5,001 nt of DNA. Origin: Bacteroidota bacterium (GTDB lineage: Bacteria; Bacteroidota; Bacteroidia; Chitinophagales; Chitinophagaceae). How positions within the stretch are numbered: the stretch's first letter is position 1; each line of letters begins with the position of its first letter. The translations under genes were made by a program, and so were the position numbers. The stretch is from the NCBI GenBank assembly GCA_023426425.1, contig JAFAAT010000039.1, positions 1 through 5,001 of the forward strand, written 5' to 3'. Under the pieces are notes generated by a model, which was not told the origin of the DNA, ran no database searches, and saw only the letters and a list, made by a program, of their open reading frames with translations. This document shows positions 1-5,001 of the stretch, piece by piece.

Positions 1-876
1 GCAGCAACCTATGGCCTGACCTCTGATGTCCAAAAATTTCCAGCGACAGAGGACACATTTCTGGTTGCAGTTGTCACCTTCGGGAAGGTAAATGAGGTAA
101 AAGAAACTGACCGTATTACCGCATCAGGGATATTCCTGCGGCACACAAACAGGATTAATGTTCCCCGTACCCCGTTACCGGAAGAATTTCTAAATCAAAT
201 TCACTATTTTGGTAACGAAATTGGTCTGGAGACCCATATAGTAGATAAAGAAGAACAAATTTCTGAACTTGGTGAAATCATTGCGTCCTGTGACCGGCTT
301 AGGATCTTGAATAAGTATGGCCATGAGGAATTCTTCCATGAAGTAAGATGGACGGAGGAGGAAGCAGCCGCAACGAAAGATGGTATCGATTTATCGACAG
401 CCCATCTTTCAGCAAGTGAGATGGCCGGATTCAGGATCGCTAGTGACTGGAATGCAATCGAGTTGATTGCAAAATGGGAAAAAGGCGACGCCTTTAAGAA
501 GAATTCCCGTAAAGCGGCAATGGCTGCTTCGGCCTTTCTTCTGATGACGTTACCTGAAATTAGCCACAGCAATTTGATTGATGCAGGAATGGTTATGGAA
601 AGGTTCTGGATACGTGCTAATCAGGCCGGTGTTGCTGTACATCCAATGCTTTCTCCGGTATTCTTTTTCAACAGATTGACTCATGGTAAAGGAGCTGAAC
701 TTTCTCAACCTGAAAGAGATTTACTGAGTGAATTGAGAAGGGAATTCGTGAAGCTGTTCCGAATGGATGGAGCACGAAGGGAGGTTTTCCTGGTCAAGCT
801 TTCTGTGGTGGAGAGAACCCCAGCTAAATCACTAAGGAAGGATTTAGATGAAATTTTTCATAGAATAGATGATTAA
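1..876 (+). CDS. Nitroreductase-like protein, C-terminal part (Rv1355c-like), 5' end outside window
   Basis: The frame is open from the first base to the TAA at 874-876, giving 291 residues with no start that must be used, so the gene begins upstream of the window. A TTG at 307 could be taken as a start but would cut through the domain. Nitroreductase-like features, numbered from the window edge, are HTNRINVPRTPLP (about 48-60, the usual Arg-rich N-terminal strand-helix), a hydrophobic helix after SRKA (169-184), GMVMERFWIRANQAGVAVHP (196-215, like the G..ER..L.A...GL...P core of FMN-dependent nitroreductases) and a closing FRMDGARREVFLVKLSVVERTPAKSLRKDLDEI (253-285, broken here only by the fold's final strand). 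The combination recalls Acg/Rv3131-type nitroreductases and especially the C-terminal half of Rv1355c-family proteins, whose N-terminal half is a ThiF-like adenylyltransferase fold; that half is not visible here. Substrate and cofactor are unknown, and catalytic competence cannot be judged. It overlaps the next gene by 8 nt. The fold assignment is fairly sure; the Rv1355c link is from memory of the family. Confidence 0.72.
   Translation, partial: AATYGLTSDVQKFPATEDTFLVAVVTFGKVNEVKETDRITASGIFLRHTNRINVPRTPLPEEFLNQIHYFGNEIGLETHIVDKEEQISELGEIIASCDRLRILNKYGHEEFFHEVRWTEEEAAATKDGIDLSTAHLSASEMAGFRIASDWNAIELIAKWEKGDAFKKNSRKAAMAASAFLLMTLPEISHSNLIDAGMVMERFWIRANQAGVAVHPMLSPVFFFNRLTHGKGAELSQPERDLLSELRREFVKLFRMDGARREVFLVKLSVVERTPAKSLRKDLDEIFHRIDD
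869..876 (+). promoter_or_regulatory. 8-nt overlap (ATGATTAA) between nitroreductase-like and acyltransferase genes
   Basis: The acyltransferase ATG lies 5 bases upstream of the TAA of the preceding gene, in another frame. The preceding sequence is A/T-rich with no Shine-Dalgarno motif. The overlap implies one transcript and probably coupled translation, so the two enzymes are likely made together. Confidence 0.65.
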
Positions 877-1603
877 GATTCGGGCTTTTCGTGCAATAGA
901 TGACTTGGAGACTTGCAAGAAGTTTATTCATGGCCATCGCCATGTATTGGAGAATATCGGAGTGATGAAGGTGACTTCTTCGAAGGACGAATGGGCACAA
1001 AATCCTGCCGCTTTCGTGATCATCGTAGAGTCTCCTGACGGAGAAAAGATCTATGGTGGCGCCCGTGTACATGTTGCTGGTGGCACTCAAAAGCTCCCCA
1101 TTGAGGAAGCTACAGGTTATATGGATGCCAGCATCTATGATATCGTAAAGGAACACGCCGTCTATGGAACCGGAGAAATCTGCGGACTCTGGAACTCAAG
1201 AGAAGTAGCCGGTATGGGAATCGGCAGCGTTTTCCTCACAAGAGCATGTGTCATCATAGCGTCTCAGATCGGATTGCGGACATTGTTCGCACTTTGCGCG
1301 CCATATACCGTAAAAATGGCGGAGAACGTAGGTTACCACATCCTCAGGAACGTTGGTAATGAAGGGACTTTTTACTATCCAAAGCTTGACCTAGTGGCTA
1401 CTGCCATGTTGTTGGAAGATGTGGATACATTGAAATTGGCTGAACCCGAAGAAAGAGACAGTATCTTAAGTATAAGGAAGGAGCTTTCCCAGGTGCGAAC
1501 TGAGACGCTCCGGAAAAAGGAGATTGTACTGGATTATCAATTGCAAATACCAAATATCGAAGCGTGGTTTGCTACCGGCATAATACAAAATCCCCAGCGC
1601 TGA
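869..1603 (+). CDS. GNAT-fold N-acyltransferase, 244 aa
   Basis: This is a cytosolic acyl-CoA-dependent transferase by fold; the acceptor is unknown. The ATG at 869 is directly preceded by an in-frame TAG (866-868), so it is the first possible start. Residues 1-70 form the N-terminal strand-helix-strand (MIKIRAFRAIDDLETCKKFI, then AAFVIIVES and YGGARVHV). Residues 101-110 (TGEICGLWNS) are the central strand. The segment REVAGMGIGSVFLTRA (111-126) is the acyl-CoA pyrophosphate loop and helix, a looser version of the R/Q-x-x-G-x-G/A motif. LRTLFALCAPYT (136-147) and VKMAENVGY (148-156) are the usual strand and helix that follow. After about residue 185 there is a charged, mostly helical tail of some 60 residues that is not part of a minimal GNAT domain (typically about 150 residues). 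The strand order also resembles acyl-homoserine-lactone or N-acyl amino acid synthases of the same superfamily, but nothing proves this. It overlaps the genes on both sides, so co-translation with the nitroreductase-like protein and the sensor kinase is likely. Confidence 0.8.
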   Translation: MIKIRAFRAIDDLETCKKFIHGHRHVLENIGVMKVTSSKDEWAQNPAAFVIIVESPDGEKIYGGARVHVAGGTQKLPIEEATGYMDASIYDIVKEHAVYGTGEICGLWNSREVAGMGIGSVFLTRACVIIASQIGLRTLFALCAPYTVKMAENVGYHILRNVGNEGTFYYPKLDLVATAMLLEDVDTLKLAEPEERDSILSIRKELSQVRTETLRKKEIVLDYQLQIPNIEAWFATGIIQNPQR

Positions 1604-1605
1604 TG
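1601..1605 (+). promoter_or_regulatory. TGATG stop-start overlap between acyltransferase and sensor kinase genes
   Basis: The TGA of the acyltransferase gene (1601-1603) shares its last base with the ATG of the kinase gene (1603-1605). No purine-rich Shine-Dalgarno sequence precedes it (the upstream bases are ATACAAAATCCCCAGCGC). This arrangement usually means translation of the second gene depends on ribosomes finishing the first, and it decides the kinase start. Confidence 0.7.
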
Positions 1606-3753
1606 CGTAAATTATACCTATTCCTTTTATTCGCAGTCTTATGCCTGGGTACCTCAGCCAAGGGACACCCCGGCGTCGTATTTACCAATGACGGCAGTAG
1701 TGGTTTCATCGGTAAATATATTTCTACTCTTACAGACACCTGCGGTTGTCTCAATATACATGATGTGGTTCAGCGCCACAATCAAATGGTACAAAGTGAA
1801 CATCCTGTACTCAACCTCGGAGTCACCGACGACGTGCATTGGCTTCACTTCTCCGTCTTAAACAACACGCAAAGAGACAAACTAATCATCAACCTGTCAT
1901 TTCCCCTTATCTATCATGTTGCTTTATATACCGTCGCAGACGATGGAAGTATTGACAGCACCCTGATGTGGATAAGTAAAACGCTGAATGAAAGAGAGTT
2001 CAACCACCAGTTTTATATTTTTAACGTACCCATACCCCCAGGAGAAACAATAAATTGTTACCTGAAACTGCATGGACCGGGACAGCTTTCCGTACCAATA
2101 ACCGTAGGAACAGAAACTTCTGTCCTTAAAGCTGTCTCAGACTTCGATACACTCTCCGGCCTCTACTTCGGCATCATGCTCGTGATGCTCCTGTACAACC
2201 TGTTTCTCTATTTTTCAGTAAAGGAGCGTAGTTACCTCTGGTACGTTCACTACATCTTCTGGGTCACATTCACACAGGCAACGCTACAAGGCTTCGGCCA
2301 TCGCTTTATTTGGTCCGACAGCCCCTGGTTAACGAGATATTTTGTCACTTTCTCAGGAGCGGCAGTAGGTATTGCAACCGTACTGTTCGTTATGACCTTC
2401 CTGCACACTGCGAAGAAAACTCCTAAACTCCACAAGTTTCTTTACCTGATCATCCTCGGCGACCTCGCCGCAATAGTCGCTCTGGCATTGAAAGAATTCA
2501 ATCTCAGCTATCAACTTGTAAACATCACAGCAGGTTTAGGTTCGATATTCGTCGTCGCAGTCGGCATCAAGTTGTATCGTCAGGGACACAGACCAGCCAA
2601 GTTCTTCCTGTTGGCCTGGACAGTTTTTCTGGTGTCAGTCTTCATTTTTGTACTCAGAGACATGAGTATTCTGCCTTATAATTTGTTTACTTCCCACAGT
2701 CTTCAGATCGGCTCTGCTTTGGAAGCTATTTTACTATCCTTTGCACTGGCAGATAGTATCAACACTCTGAAAAAAGAAAAAGCACTATCACAGGCAAAAG
2801 CACTCGAGGTCTCTTTGGAGAATGAAAGGATCATAAGAGAGCAAAACGTAATTCTCGAATCCAGAGTCACGGAAAGAACGTTAGAACTGAGACAATCTAA
2901 CGAAAACCTCGAACGTACATTGAAAGACCTCCAGGAGAAGGAAACTCAACTGGTAGAGTCAGAGAAAATGGCATCGCTTGGTCAGTTAACTGCTGGTATC
3001 GCTCATGAGATCAACAATCCTATCAATTTTGTCACTTCCAACGTAAACCCTTTAAGACGCGATGTCGCCATGTTGTTTCAACTCCTGGAGCAGGTCGAAA
3101 CTGTAGCCCAGGAAGAAACTGCCGCAGAAAAAAAGAAGGAACAAATTTCCGCACTTAAAGAGGACCTGGACTTTGACTATCTGAAAACAGAGATTGACTT
3201 CTTGTTGCAGGGAATCAGTGACGGAGCTACCAGGACAGCAGAAATTGTAAAAGGCCTAAGGGTGTTCTCCAGGCTTGATGAGGATGACCTGAAAAAAGCT
3301 GACGTCAACGACGGCCTCGACTCAAGCCTCGTCATAGTAAACCACCTGCTGAACAATGTGATCACTGTTGAGAAAAAATATTCTGGAATCCCTATGGTCG
3401 AATGTTATCCCGGTAAACTCAACCAGGTCTTCCTGAACATGATGTCTAATGCCATCCATGCCGTACATAAACGCTGGAAGGGAGAGCCCGGTGGTAAATT
3501 GGAAATACGAACATGGAACGACGAAAACCAGGTTTATATCAGCCTGGCTGACAACGGTACCGGTATGGACGAACAAACCCGAAAAAAGTTGTTTGAACCC
3601 TTCTTCACCACAAAAGATGTCGGCGAAGGCACAGGTCTGGGAATGTCAATCGCCTACAATACCATCAGGAAACACAACGGGCATATAGAAGTAAAATCCG
3701 AAATAGGCGCCGGAACAGAATTCATTATTTCTCTTCCAATTAATCAAAACTAA
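1603..3753 (+). CDS. 7TM-DISM membrane sensor histidine kinase, 716 aa
   Basis: This is a membrane sensor kinase that autophosphorylates on histidine and passes phosphate to a receiver. The start at 1603 overlaps the upstream TGA (TGATG) and gives a clean signal peptide (MRKLYLFLLFAVLCLGTSA, cleavage likely after A19); a GTG at 1564 would bury it behind 13 extra residues. Residues about 40-175 form the extracytoplasmic 7TMR-DISMED2-like domain, with the characteristic WLHFSVLNNT (80-89). Seven hydrophobic segments follow near 185-206, 211-230, 246-267, 279-296, 305-325, 334-354 and 366-384 (7TMR-DISM_7TM). A coiled coil spans about 388-458. HisKA has the phosphoacceptor H468 in AGIAHEINNPINF, with N472 at the H+4 position linked to phosphatase activity. 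The ATPase domain is complete: N box N612/N616, G1 DNGTGMD (650-656), F box LFEPFFTTK (663-671) and G2 GEGTGLG (674-680). There is no C-terminal receiver or DNA-binding domain, so its partner must be a separate protein; the two receivers encoded just downstream are the obvious candidates. DISMED2 domains are thought to bind carbohydrate-like or other small ligands; the ligand here is unknown. Confidence 0.95.
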   Translation: MRKLYLFLLFAVLCLGTSAKGHPGVVFTNDGSSGFIGKYISTLTDTCGCLNIHDVVQRHNQMVQSEHPVLNLGVTDDVHWLHFSVLNNTQRDKLIINLSFPLIYHVALYTVADDGSIDSTLMWISKTLNEREFNHQFYIFNVPIPPGETINCYLKLHGPGQLSVPITVGTETSVLKAVSDFDTLSGLYFGIMLVMLLYNLFLYFSVKERSYLWYVHYIFWVTFTQATLQGFGHRFIWSDSPWLTRYFVTFSGAAVGIATVLFVMTFLHTAKKTPKLHKFLYLIILGDLAAIVALALKEFNLSYQLVNITAGLGSIFVVAVGIKLYRQGHRPAKFFLLAWTVFLVSVFIFVLRDMSILPYNLFTSHSLQIGSALEAILLSFALADSINTLKKEKALSQAKALEVSLENERIIREQNVILESRVTERTLELRQSNENLERTLKDLQEKETQLVESEKMASLGQLTAGIAHEINNPINFVTSNVNPLRRDVAMLFQLLEQVETVAQEETAAEKKKEQISALKEDLDFDYLKTEIDFLLQGISDGATRTAEIVKGLRVFSRLDEDDLKKADVNDGLDSSLVIVNHLLNNVITVEKKYSGIPMVECYPGKLNQVFLNMMSNAIHAVHKRWKGEPGGKLEIRTWNDENQVYISLADNGTGMDEQTRKKLFEPFFTTKDVGEGTGLGMSIAYNTIRKHNGHIEVKSEIGAGTEFIISLPINQN

Positions 3754-3764
3754 ATTTTACTGCT

Positions 3765-4856
3765 GTGAGTAAGGCTGAAAAAATAAAAGTACTCTACATA
3801 GACGACGAGCAGAACAACCTGGTCGGGTTCAAAGCGACCTTCAGGATGGACTACAATGTGCTGGTAGCCGGGTCGGCAGATGAAGGAGCAGAGATTTTGG
3901 AGAAAAACCCCGACATCACTGTCATTCTTTGCGACCAAAGAATGCCGCATAAAACCGGCGTTCAGTTTTTTGAGGAGATATCACAGAAAAACGCAGCACC
4001 AGTACGGATGCTTCTGACTGGCTATACAGACATCGAATCCGTCATCAACGCCATCAATAAAGGACATATCTACAGGTACATCCCTAAACCCTGGCAAGAG
4101 ACCGATATCCGTTCGGCAATAGAAGAAGGCTACAAGTACTACATGACAAACTCTATGTTGAATATCCGCAATGTAGAGTTGCAAAAAGCTTACGACGAAC
4201 TGGATAAATTTGCTTATAGTGTCACCCACGACATGCGCGGCCCGATTGTAAGTATAATTGGTGCAATCGAGCTAGCTAAAGCCGCTGGTAGCTTGGAAGA
4301 AGTTCGTGAGATGCTCGAAATGATGGAAAAATCAGCCCAGAGTGTCGAAGCTTTCATCAGGAATATGCATGAATACTACAACCTGAAAAGGGGTGAGTTG
4401 GAGATCAAGGAGGTGAATTTCGAAGAACTGATCAGGGAACTTAAGGAAATGTACGAAGTCGGAGCCCGACTGGACAGTACACAGTTCAATGTACAGCTCG
4501 AACAAACGGAAGTTTTCCGGTCTGACGAAGCAGTACTCAAGATCGTACTTAATAATTTGTTATCGAATGCTTTCAAATATCAACGTTCTACAAGTGATAG
4601 TAAATTTGTGGACCTTAACATCAATGTTCAAAAAGGCACCGCAACGATAACTGTGAAAGATAACGGCATAGGCATCGACCAATCGCACATTAACGATGTG
4701 TTCAATATGTTCTACAGGGCTACTTCAGAAAGTACAGGTTCCGGTTTCGGTTTATACAATGTTAAGGACGCTTTACGTAAATTAAGTGGTGATATTAAAG
4801 TATCTTCACAATTAGGTCAGGGCACAGAGTTTAAAGTGACCATCCCAAGCAAATAA
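3765..4856 (+). CDS. REC-HisKA-HATPase hybrid histidine kinase, 363 aa
   Basis: This is a soluble kinase with its receiver at the N-terminus and no other sensory domain, so the receiver is probably its input. The start is GTG (3765). An in-frame TAA lies at 3741, no ATG falls between, and the next in-frame ATG (codon 28) would delete the first receiver strand. REC spans residues 7-122, with acidic pair D13/D14, phosphoacceptor D57 in ILCDQRMP, T85 in LLTGY and K108 in YRYIPKPW, all intact. A connecting helix (about 112-150) leads to HisKA with H155 in YSVTHDMRGP. The ATPase domain follows: N box NNLLSNAFKY (N264/N268), G1 DNGIGID (299-305), F box VFNMFYR (312-318) and G2 GSGFGL (325-330). There are no membrane segments. 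The residue at H+4 is Gly rather than Thr/Asn, which argues against strong phosphatase activity. Lying 11 nt after the membrane kinase gene and 2 nt before a response regulator gene, it likely acts as the middle tier of a relay. An alternative is that D57 serves as a phosphate sink. Confidence 0.94.
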   Translation: MSKAEKIKVLYIDDEQNNLVGFKATFRMDYNVLVAGSADEGAEILEKNPDITVILCDQRMPHKTGVQFFEEISQKNAAPVRMLLTGYTDIESVINAINKGHIYRYIPKPWQETDIRSAIEEGYKYYMTNSMLNIRNVELQKAYDELDKFAYSVTHDMRGPIVSIIGAIELAKAAGSLEEVREMLEMMEKSAQSVEAFIRNMHEYYNLKRGELEIKEVNFEELIRELKEMYEVGARLDSTQFNVQLEQTEVFRSDEAVLKIVLNNLLSNAFKYQRSTSDSKFVDLNINVQKGTATITVKDNGIGIDQSHINDVFNMFYRATSESTGSGFGLYNVKDALRKLSGDIKVSSQLGQGTEFKVTIPSK

Positions 4857-4858
4857 TC

Positions 4859-5001
4859 ATGAGCAACAAGCTGAATTTTGTAGTAATCGACGATAGCAAA
4901 CTTGACTGCTTCATAGCAGAAAAAGTGATCCAGAACACAGGACGCAATGAGTCCATAAAATCCTTCATGATGGCCTCTGAAGCACTGGACTACCTTAGGA
5001 A
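4859..5001 (+). CDS. CheY-like response regulator, N-terminal fragment (3' end outside window)
   Basis: The first 47 residues of a receiver domain are present before the window ends. The ATG at 4859 is the only start after an in-frame TAA at 4832, and it sits 2 nt after the stop of the REC-kinase gene. The opening strand FVVIDDSKLD carries the acidic pair D11/D12 that binds Mg2+, followed by a helix (FIAEKVIQNTG), a second strand (SIKSFMMAS) and the EALDYL helix. This is the usual beta1-alpha1-beta2-alpha2 start of a receiver, and the wording is close to the small single-domain regulators common in Bacteroidota. The phosphoacceptor Asp and any output domain lie beyond the window, so it cannot be said whether this is a stand-alone receiver or a transcription factor. 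Its position makes it the likely terminal phosphate acceptor for one or both kinases. Confidence 0.92.
   Translation, partial: MSNKLNFVVIDDSKLDCFIAEKVIQNTGRNESIKSFMMASEALDYLR

Noticed and set aside
204..572. Reverse-strand open frame of about 120 codons
   Set aside because: It lies wholly inside the nitroreductase-like gene, the translation is Ser/Ile-rich with no domain, and the + strand frame shows clear family motifs.
824..1156. Reverse-strand open frame of about 110 codons across the first gene junction
   Set aside because: It is antisense to the start of the acyltransferase gene and shows no recognisable motif.
1564..1605. Earlier GTG start for the 7TM kinase
   Set aside because: It would add 13 polar residues before a perfect signal peptide and overlap the acyltransferase by 40 bases; the ATG in TGATG is the better start.
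1606..1665. Lipoprotein signal in the sensor kinase N-terminus
   Set aside because: C14 is preceded by Ala-Val-Leu, and Leu at -1 does not fit a lipobox; a normal signal peptidase I site (TSA) fits better.
3322..3576. Reverse-strand open frame inside the sensor kinase gene
   Set aside because: It is opposite the conserved N and G1 box region of the kinase, whose conservation explains the open frame.
3449..3688. Second + strand frame of 79 codons within the kinase ATPase domain
   Set aside because: It overlaps the N, G1, F and G2 boxes read in the real frame, and its own translation has no domain signature.
3754..3764. Terminator or internal promoter between the two kinase genes
   Set aside because: Only 11 A/T-rich bases separate the genes, with no hairpin and no room for a promoter outside coding sequence.
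3981..4229. Reverse-strand open frame inside the REC-kinase gene
   Set aside because: It is antisense to the receiver and HisKA regions, with no supporting motif or start context.

Overview
The window is a stretch of bacterial protein-coding DNA read entirely on the + strand. It holds five tightly packed genes, the first and last cut by the window edges. Several things point to a Bacteroidota-type organism, possibly Chitinophagaceae: the 7TM-DISM sensor kinase, the REC-first histidine kinase, the small stand-alone response regulator, a moderate GC content, and the absence of Shine-Dalgarno sequences before every start. This is inference; no rRNA or marker gene is present.

Layout. Positions 1-876 are the C-terminal part of a nitroreductase-like protein, resembling the C-terminal half of the large Rv1355c-type (ThiF-like plus nitroreductase-like) proteins. 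Positions 869-1603 encode a GNAT-fold acyltransferase. Positions 1603-3753 encode a 716-residue membrane histidine kinase with a signal peptide, an extracytoplasmic DISMED2-like domain, a seven-helix 7TM-DISM module, a coiled coil and a complete HisKA/HATPase core. Positions 3765-4856 encode a soluble kinase with an N-terminal receiver followed by HisKA/HATPase. Positions 4859-5001 are the start of a CheY-like response regulator.

The junctions are an 8-nt overlap, a 1-nt overlap (TGATG), an 11-nt gap and a 2-nt gap, so the genes almost certainly form one operon. No promoter, terminator, RNA gene, repeat, CRISPR array or mobile element was found, and no gene-free stretch exceeds 11 bases.

How they may work together (inference): the membrane kinase senses an extracytoplasmic cue and phosphorylates a receiver, probably the one on the REC-kinase and/or the terminal regulator. 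The REC-kinase would then be a second, phosphorylation-gated tier. The two enzymes upstream could make or modify the small molecule that is sensed, or could be the system's output. Coupling of a nitroreductase-like protein and an acyltransferase to a two-kinase relay is the most interesting aspect of the window.
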